Positions 1-7,683 of a DNA stretch of 64,000 nucleotides are shown piece after piece. This DNA is from an uncultured Eubacterium sp. (GTDB taxonomy: Bacteria > Bacillota > Clostridia > Oscillospirales > Acutalibacteraceae): the NCBI RefSeq assembly GCF_934525195.1, contig NZ_CAKSZA010000007.1:61995-125994 (forward strand), in the 5' to 3' direction. The position numbers and the translations under genes were made by a program. The notes beneath the pieces were generated by a model. It was not told where the DNA came from, searched no databases, and was given only the letters and a program-made list of their open reading frames with translations. Numbering within the stretch: the stretch's first letter is position 1; every line of letters begins with the position of its first letter.

Positions 1-518
1 TCATTTCTCCAAGTAAACGCAACAAACTTTGCAAACATACCGTAGCCGTTCGTTCTGTGAAACGACTTCAAATCCTCTATATGTTCTGCCCAATTGTCGG
101 TGAGCGGAAGCATTGCTCTGCCGTTCGGGTTCCACTTTGGCATAGTTTTGAGGACATCAGCAATATCACTGTCCTCCTCTGCCTTGTAAATATCTTCTGC
201 CGAAATTGAGGCAATAACCTCCAGTTTTTGCAAATCAGCTTTTACACCGTCAAGAATAGATGGGTCAAGTTCATCACACAAGCCTCCCGCAGCCGCCTTG
301 GTGAACACATTGTCATCTGTCAAAATAAGTTTTGACACATAGTGCCTGAGCGAATGATGTGACGACAAGAGATTGAAAAATCTGCTCTGCTTTGTCAAAA
401 CGGTTTCATCCTCAAGAGAATTAAGCAAATCGTACAATGCATTTATAATCTCATCTTGCTTGAAATCGTAAATACAAAGGGATTCGATATAGTATCTAAC
501 CTTTACCGCTTTATTCAT
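1..518 (-). CDS. N-terminal part of a DUF815-like ATP-binding protein (truncated by window edge)
   Basis: An open frame starts at an ATG at 518, with AGAAGG placed 7 bases upstream, and runs off the left edge without a stop, giving about 172 residues. The start reads MNKAVKVRYYIESLC. The segment near the edge contains NGYGMFAKFVAFTWRN, which resembles the stretch just ahead of the AAA+ core in DUF815-family ATPases (a GYG-FA-Y-AF-W pattern). The P-loop would lie outside the window, so the family call rests on this one similarity. The gene is divergent from the gntR gene and has its own promoter at 561-589. The coding nature is well supported; the function is tentative. Confidence 0.5.
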   Translation of the reverse strand, partial: MNKAVKVRYYIESLCIYDFKQDEIINALYDLLNSLEDETVLTKQSRFFNLLSSHHSLRHYVSKLILTDDNVFTKAAAGGLCDELDPSILDGVKADLQKLEVIASISAEDIYKAEEDSDIADVLKTMPKWNPNGRAMLPLTDNWAEHIEDLKSFHRTNGYGMFAKFVAFTWRN

Positions 519-560
519 TTTTACACCTTCTAATCTCACATATAGTTTATAATTAATTAC

Positions 561-589
561 ATTCTATATCATTTGTTCACAATTTACAA
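561..589 (-). promoter_or_regulatory. Sigma-A type promoter of the DUF815-like gene
   Basis: On the minus strand TTGTAA (589-584) is separated by exactly 17 bases from TAGAAT (566-561), about 40 bases upstream of the start codon at 518. It is divergent from the gntR promoter. Confidence 0.55.
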
Positions 590-621
590 TAGCTATTGCA
601 AAAATAATTTAAAAATATGAT

Positions 622-663
622 GTCTGACAACCTGTTGACTTGTCCGTTGTTTTGTGGTATTAT
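622..663 (+). promoter_or_regulatory. gntR promoter with upstream operator-like palindrome
   Basis: TTGACT (635-640) and TATTAT (658-663) are separated by 17 bases. Just upstream, TGTCTGACA (622-630) is a perfect inverted repeat around one base. It has the TNGTNNNACNA shape typical of operators for FadR-subfamily GntR proteins. Related motifs occur in front of ilvC at 1416-1437, so autoregulation by the adjacent gene product is likely, but this is inferred. Confidence 0.6.
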
Positions 664-685
664 CATACATAAAGGAGATGATGCT

Positions 686-1342
686 ATGTCAAATACAAGC
701 AAATTATCTGATGTCACAGCAAGCAGAATTAAATCTATGATAGAGGACGAGGGACGTTTTTCGGTCGGCGACAAATTGCCAAACGAAAACGATTTTGCCT
801 CTGAACTCGGCGTCAGCCGTTCCACCCTGCGTGAAGCTGTCAGAATTTTAACCCTTGGCGGCATACTCGAAATCAAGCGTGGCAAGGGCACATTCGTCAC
901 TTCAAACACAACGATTGAAAGCAACGACCTCGGTGAAATCAGCAGCGGACTTGATGATCTGTTTGAAATGAGGCTTATGTTTGAGCCGGATTGCGCTTAT
1001 TATGCGGCTCAGCGTGCAACGGACGAGGAAATCGCCATTATTTGTAAGTACGGCGAAGCTGTTGAGCAGAAGATAAAATCAGGCGAGGACAGAACATACG
1101 AGGAGCAAAAATTCCACGAAAGTATTGCGAACGCAACACACAACGCCTTTGTAAAACAGTTTATGCCGATTATCTTCAACGCAATCAAAAACGGCGTAAT
1201 TGTTATGCAAAAGGATGAGAATGTAAACCGTGACAACCTCAATGACGACAGGCTGATTATGGACTTCTTAAAGGCACGCAACGCAGAGGGTGCAAGGACC
1301 GCAATGAGGCTTCACATTTTGCACGCAATAGAAGGTCTTTGA
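686..1342 (+). CDS. GntR family transcriptional regulator, FadR/FCD subfamily
   Basis: Predicted protein of 218 residues. The start at 686 is chosen because AAAGGAG lies 8 bases upstream and the promoter at 635-663 is correctly placed; an upstream ATG in frame at 617 would overlap that promoter. Residues about 10-70 form the winged helix (KLPNENDFASELGVSRSTLR, then the wing GGILEIKRGKGTFV). The C-terminal all-helical FCD domain has the family's metal or ligand positions: an acidic residue in the first helix (RLMFEP), FHESIANATHN, and RLHILHAI. FadR-type proteins bind small acids and usually repress neighbouring genes. The next gene downstream is ilvC, and similar operator-like motifs precede both genes. 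Branched-chain or keto-acid sensing is plausible but unproven. Confidence 0.85.
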   Translation: MSNTSKLSDVTASRIKSMIEDEGRFSVGDKLPNENDFASELGVSRSTLREAVRILTLGGILEIKRGKGTFVTSNTTIESNDLGEISSGLDDLFEMRLMFEPDCAYYAAQRATDEEIAIICKYGEAVEQKIKSGEDRTYEEQKFHESIANATHNAFVKQFMPIIFNAIKNGVIVMQKDENVNRDNLNDDRLIMDFLKARNAEGARTAMRLHILHAIEGL

Positions 1343-1361
1343 AAAAAATAAAAATTTCCTA

Positions 1362-1390
1362 TTGACATAGGACATCATACGATATATAAT
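1362..1390 (+). promoter_or_regulatory. ilvC promoter
   Basis: TTGACA (1362-1367), a 17-base spacer and TATAAT (1385-1390) form a near-consensus sigma-A promoter. The predicted transcription start is near 1397, leaving a leader of about 80 bases before ilvC. Confidence 0.8.
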
Positions 1391-1415
1391 GTGAATTAAG
1401 AAATAAATCAATCGG

Positions 1416-1437
1416 TTGTCGAACAACTTGTCCGACC
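1416..1437 (+). promoter_or_regulatory. Operator-like sites in the ilvC leader
   Basis: TTGTCGAACAA (1416-1426) is an inverted repeat TTGT-CGA-ACAA. It is followed at once by TTGTCCGACC (1428-1437). Both resemble TGTCTGACA upstream of gntR. They lie about 20-40 bases after the expected transcription start, a position that suits repression by roadblock. Binding by the FadR-type protein is an inference. Confidence 0.45.
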
Positions 1438-1479
1438 GCTGAACAAATCAAAAATAACATTTCTTTGGAGGAAATAAAA

Positions 1480-2496
1480 ATGGCAGAAGCTAGAATGTTT
1501 TATGAATCAGATTGTAATTTGAGCGTACTTGACGGCAAAACTGTTGCTATCATCGGCTTTGGTTCTCAGGGTCACGCTCACGCACTTAACCTTCACGAAA
1601 GCGGCGTAAACGTAATCGTTGGTCTTTACGAAGGTTCAAAGTCATGGAAGCATGTTGAGGATCTTGGCCTTAAGGTTATGACAACAGCAGAGGCAGTAAA
1701 GGCTGCTGATGTAATTATGGTTCTCACCCCTGATGAGAAGCAAGCATCAATCTACAAGAACGATATCGCTCCATACCTCACAGAGGGCAAGGCACTTGCA
1801 TTTGCACACGGTTTCAACATCCACTTCAAGCAAATCGTTCCACCTGCAAATGTTGATGTATTTATGATTGCTCCAAAAGCACCTGGTCACACAGTAAGAT
1901 CAGAATACAAAGAGGGCAAAGGTACTCCTTGCCTCGTAGCAGTATATCAAGACGCATCAGGTCATTGCCTCGACACAGCACTTGCTTACGGTGCAGGCAT
2001 CGGCGGTGCAAGAGCTGCACTCCTTGAAACAACATTTAAGTGCGAAACAGAAACTGACCTCTTTGGTGAGCAGGCTGTACTTTGCGGTGGTGTTACAGCA
2101 CTTATGAAAGCAGGCTTTGAAACACTCGTTGAAGCAGGCTACGACCCAAGAAACGCTTACTTTGAATGTATCCACGAAATGAAGCTTATCGTTGACCTTA
2201 TTTATTCAGGTGGTTTCTCAAAGATGAGATACTCAATTTCAAATACTGCCGAGTTCGGTGACTACGAAACAGGTAAGCGTCTTGTAACAGACGAAACTAA
2301 GAAGGAAATGAAGCAAATTCTTCGTGAAATCCAAGACGGTACATTCGCTTCTAAGTTCATCACAGAAGCAAACAACGGTTGGGCTCACTTCAAGGCTACA
2401 AGAGAGCTTGAAGCTTCTCACCAACTTGAAGAAGTAGGTAAGGGCATCAGAGCTATGTACAGCTGGAACGGTGACGACAAATACGCAGAGAAATAA
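1480..2496 (+). CDS. ilvC: Ketol-acid reductoisomerase
   Basis: Class I enzyme of valine, leucine and isoleucine synthesis. It isomerises and reduces 2-acetolactate or 2-aceto-2-hydroxybutyrate to the dihydroxy acid, using Mg2+ and NAD(P)H. The 338-residue length is standard. The start at 1480 has TTGGAGGAA upstream. Visible motifs are the Rossmann signature GFGSQGHAHALNLHESG (about residues 26-42), APKAPGHTVR, and metal ligands in the FGEQAVLCGG and GYDPRNAYFECIHEMKLIVD segments. The cofactor loop after the second strand reads VGLYEGSKSW (about 47-56), so Glu51 sits where phosphate-binding residues are common. This hints at NADH use. No other ilv or leu gene is nearby; only the FadR-type regulator precedes it. 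Confidence 0.97.
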   Translation: MAEARMFYESDCNLSVLDGKTVAIIGFGSQGHAHALNLHESGVNVIVGLYEGSKSWKHVEDLGLKVMTTAEAVKAADVIMVLTPDEKQASIYKNDIAPYLTEGKALAFAHGFNIHFKQIVPPANVDVFMIAPKAPGHTVRSEYKEGKGTPCLVAVYQDASGHCLDTALAYGAGIGGARAALLETTFKCETETDLFGEQAVLCGGVTALMKAGFETLVEAGYDPRNAYFECIHEMKLIVDLIYSGGFSKMRYSISNTAEFGDYETGKRLVTDETKKEMKQILREIQDGTFASKFITEANNGWAHFKATRELEASHQLEEVGKGIRAMYSWNGDDKYAEK

Positions 2497-2523
2497 TTAA
2501 TAAACCCCTTCCTAAAATAAATC

Positions 2524-2557
2524 AAATCGGTACTGAATTATCAGTACCGATTTTTAT
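2524..2557 (+). terminator. Intrinsic terminator after ilvC
   Basis: A perfect 13-bp stem, AAATCGGTACTGA pairing with TCAGTACCGATTT around a 4-base loop, is followed by TTATTT. Confidence 0.85.
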
Positions 2558-2578
2558 TTAGACTAATTAAAGCAAAAT

Positions 2579-2806
2579 GTAGGCTGTTGAGAAAGGTTCT
2601 GAATTTCGTTTTCTTGCGAAGGAAGATGTATATAAATACCTCGACTGAGCAAAAAACGAAAAACGCCAAAAGTGCCGTAGGTTCGATACCTACGGCATTT
2701 TTAAAACCCCACCGTCAACACTTCGTGTTGCCACCTCCCCTTATAAATAAGAGGAGGCAAATCGGTTAAATATTTTGGCGTGTTTCAGGGGCTTTATCAA
2801 CAGTCT
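2579..2806 (+). repeat. Dispersed structured intergenic repeat, copy 1
   Basis: This 228-bp segment recurs at 27783-28097 and 55152-55464, where it is in the opposite orientation. Shared blocks include AGGCTGTTGAGAAAG, TTCTGAATTTCGTTTTCTTG, CCTCGACTGAGCAAAAAACG, CAACACTTCGTGTTG and CTTTATCAACAGTCT. A 10-bp stem TGCCGTAGG...CCTACGGCA encloses the loop TTCGATA, as in a tRNA T-arm; in the other copies this stem differs by paired, compensating changes. A second hairpin is CAACAC-TTC-GTGTTG, and a third pairs the CCTCCCC and GAGGAGG stretches. An open frame through the segment has no ribosome site and is not considered a gene. This copy sits between ilvC and the convergent permease gene. Confidence 0.8.
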
Positions 2807-2837
2807 ATAAAAGGCTTCCAAAACGGAAGCCTTTTAT
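2807..2837. terminator. Bidirectional terminator for the permease gene
   Basis: ATAAAAGGCTTCC (2807-2819) pairs perfectly with GGAAGCCTTTTAT (2825-2837). The stem is flanked by A and T runs, so it can end transcripts from either side. It lies 9 bases past the end of the permease gene. Confidence 0.8.
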
Positions 2838-2845
2838 ATATTATC

Positions 2846-4096
2846 TTATTCTGAACGAAGTGCGTCAATAGGACTGAGCTGTGCGGCTTTCTTTGCAGGA
2901 TAAATGCCAAAGAACAAGCCAACGCCCGATGAGAACAGAAGTGCCAAGAGAATAAGCCAAAGGCTTATCTTCGGCGTTATATCTATAATCGAGCAGGCAG
3001 CAAACGCACCCGCAACGCCCAAGACGACGCCTATAAATCCACCGATAAGGCACAGAATAACCGATTCTGTCAAGAACTGCATTGTAATCACTCGGGTTTT
3101 AGCGCCAAGCGATTTTCTGATACCGATTTCTCTCGTTCGCTCCGTTACCGACACAAGCATAATGTTCATTACGCCGATACCGCCAACAATAAGAGAAATT
3201 GCACCTACACCGGCAATGAAAATTGTGAGAACTTTCATAATGATGTCAACAATCTCGATATATGTTGCCATATTTTGAGCCGTATACATACCGTTTGAAT
3301 AATTGCCGTGAACGGCTTTCAAATAGTTTACTGTTGCATTGCCGACAGCATCGTAGTCCGTGCCCTCCTTTGCAATTACAAAAACATTGGAGAGGTTGGC
3401 GCTTGCACCTGTAATCTGTGTAAGCGTTGTACAAGGCATAAACAATGCAATAATCGGTTTGTCGGAATTGGTCTGGAACATTGAACCGATGCTTGTTCCG
3501 CCACCGAGCGAGTTAACCATAGAGTCGATATTTGCAACGCCGCAAATCTTGATTTTCATTGATTTACCTGATGAAGAAACGGTCAAACTCTGACCTGTTA
3601 CATCCTCATATCCAAAACCTGTCTTTGCGGATTCAACACCCATAACGGCAATCGGAGCGTTTGCGGAATATTCCTCATCGGTAAAAAATCGACCGTATTC
3701 GCAAGGCTTTGGCATTGCAAACTGAACATCGCTGTTTACACCAACCATCATAACGGTTGCTTCGGTTGCTGTTGCGTCAATAGTTGCATTACCAAAACCC
3801 ATAAGCATTGGCGAGCAACGCTCAACGCCCGAAACCTTTGTTTTTATGTTGTCTACATCGTCAAGTGTAATATAGTCATTATCGGTTGCCTGAGTTGTAT
3901 CAACCGACACAAGCACAGCATTTGAACCCATATCCTCGATAAGTCCGACGATATAGTCACGCACGCCTGTACCTGCACCGACAATCATAATTACAGAGGT
4001 GATACCGATAATAATTCCAAGCATAGTAAGAACGGAACGCATCCAGTTTGCTTTTATACACTTTACAGCGATTTTTAAGCTTTCTGTTATATTCAC
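2846..4096 (-). CDS. ABC transporter permease, MacB/FtsX family
   Basis: 416 residues with the MacB arrangement: one N-terminal membrane segment (about 18-42, VLTMLGIIIGITSVIMIVGA), a large extracytoplasmic MacB periplasmic-core-like domain (about 45-275), and three C-terminal membrane segments. The conserved FtsX-loop text GGIGVMNIMLVSVTERTREIG is present, as is the typical ending PAKKAAQLSPIDALRSE. Such permeases work with an ATPase and an adaptor to export peptides, antibiotics or lipids, or to transmit mechanical force. The adaptor gene lies 12 bases upstream in the same direction. No ATPase gene lies beside them in the window, which is unusual because the ATPase is normally part of the same operon. 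Confidence 0.9.
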   Translation of the reverse strand: MNITESLKIAVKCIKANWMRSVLTMLGIIIGITSVIMIVGAGTGVRDYIVGLIEDMGSNAVLVSVDTTQATDNDYITLDDVDNIKTKVSGVERCSPMLMGFGNATIDATATEATVMMVGVNSDVQFAMPKPCEYGRFFTDEEYSANAPIAVMGVESAKTGFGYEDVTGQSLTVSSSGKSMKIKICGVANIDSMVNSLGGGTSIGSMFQTNSDKPIIALFMPCTTLTQITGASANLSNVFVIAKEGTDYDAVGNATVNYLKAVHGNYSNGMYTAQNMATYIEIVDIIMKVLTIFIAGVGAISLIVGGIGVMNIMLVSVTERTREIGIRKSLGAKTRVITMQFLTESVILCLIGGFIGVVLGVAGAFAACSIIDITPKISLWLILLALLFSSGVGLFFGIYPAKKAAQLSPIDALRSE

Positions 4097-4108
4097 CTAT
4101 ATTACCTC

Positions 4109-6148
4109 TTATTTAGTTTTATTAGTTTTAACTTTTACCTTGAATGAATCTTCCTCATAATCTGTTTGAGGAGTTGCAACGATTTGGTCACCAATTGAGA
4201 GTCCTGACTTTATCTCATATGAAGTATCAGAAGTTGCACCTGTTTCAATCTTTGTCTTTGTTACGGTTTCTTCCTCAGGGTCATAAAGATAAACATATGT
4301 ACCCTCTTTTTCAAGAACAATAGATTCAATAGGAACGCAAGGAACATTTGAATATGTGCCTGTTACGATTTCAACATCGGCGTCAAAACCAACAATGATG
4401 TTTTCATCCGGATGGTCAACAACAACCTTGCATTCAACACCCGCACCTGAATTTGTAAGTGATGAAAGGCCGCTGATGCCTGCCATTGAACCTACGCTGT
4501 CAAGCATTGAGCCTTGCGAACCGCCTGTTGCAGTCGGAGCGATTGAAGCAACCACACCGTCATACTTGCCGTATGCTGTTTTTACGGTTGCTGTCATTCC
4601 CTCTTTAACCTTGTGAACATCATATTCGCCGAGAGAAATTGTGACAACTCTCTTTTTCATATTTTCAAGAGTAAGACCGGTTGAAAGTGCTGTCGTTTGC
4701 GCACCTTCTTCAATATCACAAGTTGTGATTACGCCTGAGAACTCTGCTTTCCAACCCTTTGCAAGGTCATCTCTTACAGATTTTGTTACATCATAAGCAT
4801 TCTTTGCAGCTGATGCAGCCTGCTTTTGAGCATTGACTGTTGATGCAGCGGCAGTAACTGTGTAGACCTCTTTTTGTGCATAAAGAGCTGCAAGTTGAAC
4901 CTGAGCAGATGCCAAGCCGAAGTTGTCAGTTTCTGCGATTCCTCTGCCGATTGCTTTCCAATTAACAGATTTAACCGCTGTTTCAATCATTTGAACAGCC
5001 GCACCGCTGTCAATAAATTCAATCATACCCTGCTTGATAGCGGCAGTTACAGCCTTGCCGACAGCATCGGCAATTTTTTCAGCACTCCAATTGCCTGAAG
5101 AAATTTGATACATAATTGCATTTGCTACTATTGTGATTGATCTAGTTAACGAATCAACATCTTTTGCAATGTTGCTGAGGTCTTTTACAAGACTTTGAAG
5201 AAGCTCGACAATCTGCTTTGAAGCGTCACCGAGTTGCTTCAATGAATCAAATACAGGCTGAAGTTGCTCAAGAGCAAGTTCAATCATAGCCGAAGTTTCG
5301 TTAAAGCCTGAAGTCTTTGTTTCTCCGCACTTACATTTAGTGCCTACTCCGCTTGGAAAATCGTGAACTTCTTTCTTTTCAAAACCACATTTTGTGCACT
5401 TATAATAGTGATAGTTTTCTTTATCCTTACCGCTTGCATAAGTCTTTACACCGCCAAATGTATGCTCTTCAAACACCTTTGCACCGCATTTTCTGCACAC
5501 CTTGTAGTGACCCGAATAATTTGCATCGGCATATCTGCCGTCTGAAAAATCGTGAGCACATGAAGTTGTTGCGGCTGTTGTGGTTGTGTTTGAACCGCCC
5601 CAATGATAAGTTGTTGTGGTAGTTGTGGTTGTGGTAGTTGTGGTTGCAGGCTTTTTGGTTGTTGCTTTAGTAGTCTTTTTAGCCTCTTCTTTTTCAAGCT
5701 TCTTGAGCTTCTTTTCAGCCTTTGCAATGCTCTTGTTCACGGCAGACAACGATTTTGCAGCCTCTGCCTGATGCTGAACAGCCTCGTGATAAGCTGCGTT
5801 TGTGCTTGCATAAGCCGAATTAAGGCTTGCAACCTGAGTGTCAAGATTGCTTGTATCAAAAGTGGCGAGTTGGTCACCCTTTTTAACCTTGTCGCCAACC
5901 TTAACATACACCTTTTTTACAGTTGCAACGGAACCGGCTTTGTATTCCTTTTTCACGCCTGAGCTTACAGTACCCGTTGACGAAACTGTTTGTGTGATTG
6001 TGTCGGTTGCGATGGTGTTAAGAGTTACCTCTGTTTTTTTGCCGTTTTTGCCAATGATTACCGATGTTACGATAATTGCAACGGCAAGAATAACGGCAAT
6101 AACCGACCATACAATCTTTTTTGTATTATTCTTTTTGACAGTTGCCAT
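4109..6148 (-). CDS. HlyD/MacA-type adaptor protein with inserted zinc-ribbon-like module
   Basis: 679 residues from an ATG at 6148 (MATVKKNNTKK); an upstream in-frame extension lacks a ribosome site. One N-terminal membrane anchor (about 12-33) is followed by the first half of a lipoyl/barrel-sandwich domain (GTVSSGVKKEYKAGSVATV, VKVGDKVKKGDQLATFD) and a coiled-coil arm (about 105-160). Instead of a short hairpin turn there is a threonine-rich run (about 168-195) and a cysteine-rich segment (about 197-280) with CRKCG, CTKCG and CKCG. A second long helical stretch follows, then the second half of the lipoyl domain and the beta-barrel region (GVITTCDIEEGAQ). At 679 residues it is much longer than the usual 350-450. 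It is the likely partner of the adjacent permease and is transcribed from the promoter at 6253-6281. Confidence 0.85.
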   Translation of the reverse strand: MATVKKNNTKKIVWSVIAVILAVAIIVTSVIIGKNGKKTEVTLNTIATDTITQTVSSTGTVSSGVKKEYKAGSVATVKKVYVKVGDKVKKGDQLATFDTSNLDTQVASLNSAYASTNAAYHEAVQHQAEAAKSLSAVNKSIAKAEKKLKKLEKEEAKKTTKATTKKPATTTTTTTTTTTTYHWGGSNTTTTAATTSCAHDFSDGRYADANYSGHYKVCRKCGAKVFEEHTFGGVKTYASGKDKENYHYYKCTKCGFEKKEVHDFPSGVGTKCKCGETKTSGFNETSAMIELALEQLQPVFDSLKQLGDASKQIVELLQSLVKDLSNIAKDVDSLTRSITIVANAIMYQISSGNWSAEKIADAVGKAVTAAIKQGMIEFIDSGAAVQMIETAVKSVNWKAIGRGIAETDNFGLASAQVQLAALYAQKEVYTVTAAASTVNAQKQAASAAKNAYDVTKSVRDDLAKGWKAEFSGVITTCDIEEGAQTTALSTGLTLENMKKRVVTISLGEYDVHKVKEGMTATVKTAYGKYDGVVASIAPTATGGSQGSMLDSVGSMAGISGLSSLTNSGAGVECKVVVDHPDENIIVGFDADVEIVTGTYSNVPCVPIESIVLEKEGTYVYLYDPEEETVTKTKIETGATSDTSYEIKSGLSIGDQIVATPQTDYEEDSFKVKVKTNKTK

Positions 6149-6244
6149 AATCAAACCCCCAAAATATATATTATTTCTCTTTATAATATACCTTAATATA
6201 TCAAATTTTGCGTACAAGTGACGCACTTATGGCATATCGATATC

Positions 6245-6281
6245 ACGGAATTAGTATAATTCCGTTTTGTATAATTGTCAA
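6245..6281 (-). promoter_or_regulatory. Promoter of adaptor-permease operon overlapped by a perfect palindrome
   Basis: On the minus strand TTGACA (6281-6276), a 17-base spacer and TATACT (6258-6253) make a strong promoter. The arms ACGGAATTA (6245-6253) and TAATTCCGT (6257-6265) form a perfect inverted repeat with a 3-base centre that covers the -10 element. An operator for an unidentified repressor is the simplest reading, since no T-run follows it on the minus strand. Confidence 0.65.
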
Positions 6282-6324
6282 TAACATTTTGTATTTTATG
6301 ACAAAATTGACAATTTGTTCATAT

Positions 6325-7602
6325 TTACTGCAAAGCTTTGAGAGCCTTTGCGCCGATATCTTTTCTGTAATGAGCGCCTTCAAACTTGATTTTTTCAACA
6401 GCCTCATAAGATTTGTTGAGTGCATCCTGCAAGTCGTTGCCGAGAGCGGTAACGCCGAGAACTCTGCCTCCTGCGGTTACAAGTTTGCCGTCTTGAAGCT
6501 TTGTGCCTGCGTGGTAAACGGTTACGCCGTCAAGCTGACCGTCGGTAAGTCCCTCAATTTCAATTCCCTTTGGATAAGATTTCGGATAACCGCCCGAAGC
6601 CATAATTACACAAGTGCAAGCTCTTTCGTCCCACTCGATGTCCAAATCTGCAAGAGTGCCGTTGTTGATAGCCTCAAAAATGTCGATAATATCAGTTTTA
6701 AGTCTTGGCAAAACAACCTGAGTTTCAGGGTCGCCGAAACGACAGTTATATTCAATAACCTTTGCTCCCTTTGGAGTGAGCATCAAGCCGAAGTAAAGGC
6801 AACCCTTAAAGGTTCTGCCCTCGCTGTTCATAGCTTCAATGGTCGGAATAAAGATTTTTTCCATACATTCCTCGGCAATTTCCTCTGTATAATAAGGATT
6901 TGGAGAAACAGTGCCCATACCACCTGTGTTAAGACCCTTATCGCCGTCAAGTGCACGCTTGTGATCCATAGAAGTTACCATAGGCTTTACGCACTTGCCG
7001 TCTGTAAATGCAAGAACCGAAACTTCAGGACCTGTGAGGAATTCCTCAACAACAACATTGTTGCCCGAATCACCGAAAATCTTATCTTCCATAATTTCCT
7101 TTACGCCTGCAACTGCTTCATCAAGTGTTTCAGGAATGATTACGCCCTTGCCGAGTGCAAGACCGTCAGCCTTGATAACGGTAGGAAATTCGTTCTTTTC
7201 CTTTATATAGTCGATTACATCCGCAGGGTCGTTGAACACTTTGTATTCAGCAGTAGGAATATTGTACTTTTCCATAAGGTCCTTTGAGAAAACCTTTGAA
7301 CCTTCGATGATTGCGGCATTTGCCTTTGGACCAAAGGTTGCAAAGCCTGCCTCGTTGAGTGCGTCAACCATACCGAGCACAAGCGGGTCATCGGGAGCAA
7401 CAACCACAAAATCTGCATTTATTTTCTTTGCAAGTTCAACAACGCCGTCAATATCTGTTGCGCCGACATCAAAACATTCCGCATCATACGAAATACCGCC
7501 GTTGCCCGGACAGCAAGCAATATAATCAACTCTGCTTGACTCCTTAATTTTTCTGATAAGAGCGTGTTCTCTACCGCCCGAACCTACTACCAAAACTCTC
7601 AT
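6325..7602 (-). CDS. purD: Phosphoribosylamine--glycine ligase
   Basis: 425-residue ATP-grasp enzyme joining 5-phosphoribosylamine and glycine to give glycinamide ribonucleotide, step 2 of de novo purine synthesis. The start at 7602 (MRVLVVGSGGREHAL) is preceded by GGAGG; eight extra residues in frame upstream are not expected. Diagnostic segments are the N-terminal GSGGREHAL, the ATP-grasp stretch (FPTVIKADGLALGKGV), and GGMGTVSPNPYY with RFGDPETQVVLPRL. It is the last gene of a purE-purM-purN-purO-purD operon; the 81-base gap to purO shows no obvious terminator. Confidence 0.97.
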   Translation of the reverse strand: MRVLVVGSGGREHALIRKIKESSRVDYIACCPGNGGISYDAECFDVGATDIDGVVELAKKINADFVVVAPDDPLVLGMVDALNEAGFATFGPKANAAIIEGSKVFSKDLMEKYNIPTAEYKVFNDPADVIDYIKEKNEFPTVIKADGLALGKGVIIPETLDEAVAGVKEIMEDKIFGDSGNNVVVEEFLTGPEVSVLAFTDGKCVKPMVTSMDHKRALDGDKGLNTGGMGTVSPNPYYTEEIAEECMEKIFIPTIEAMNSEGRTFKGCLYFGLMLTPKGAKVIEYNCRFGDPETQVVLPRLKTDIIDIFEAINNGTLADLDIEWDERACTCVIMASGGYPKSYPKGIEIEGLTDGQLDGVTVYHAGTKLQDGKLVTAGGRVLGVTALGNDLQDALNKSYEAVEKIKFEGAHYRKDIGAKALKALQ

Positions 7603-7683
7603 AACATCCTCCGAATTTGTAATCACAAATTATATTTACAAGTCATCATATTTGACCTGTGCAGTGCCTCAAAAGGCTTAATC

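Noticed and set aside
2587..2769. Open frame of 60 codons inside repeat copy 1, with a similar frame in copy 2 (27857-28057)
   Set aside because: The shared protein-like text comes from the DNA repeat itself. There is no ribosome site, the frame crosses several hairpins, and copy 3 breaks it.
5600..5660. Short GTTGTGGTA-type repeats that could suggest a CRISPR or satellite
   Set aside because: They encode the poly-threonine linker of the adaptor protein in frame, and there are no spacers.
6208..7287. 359-codon open frame antisense to purD
   Set aside because: The reverse frame is a full, motif-complete purD; the antisense product shows no recognisable domain.
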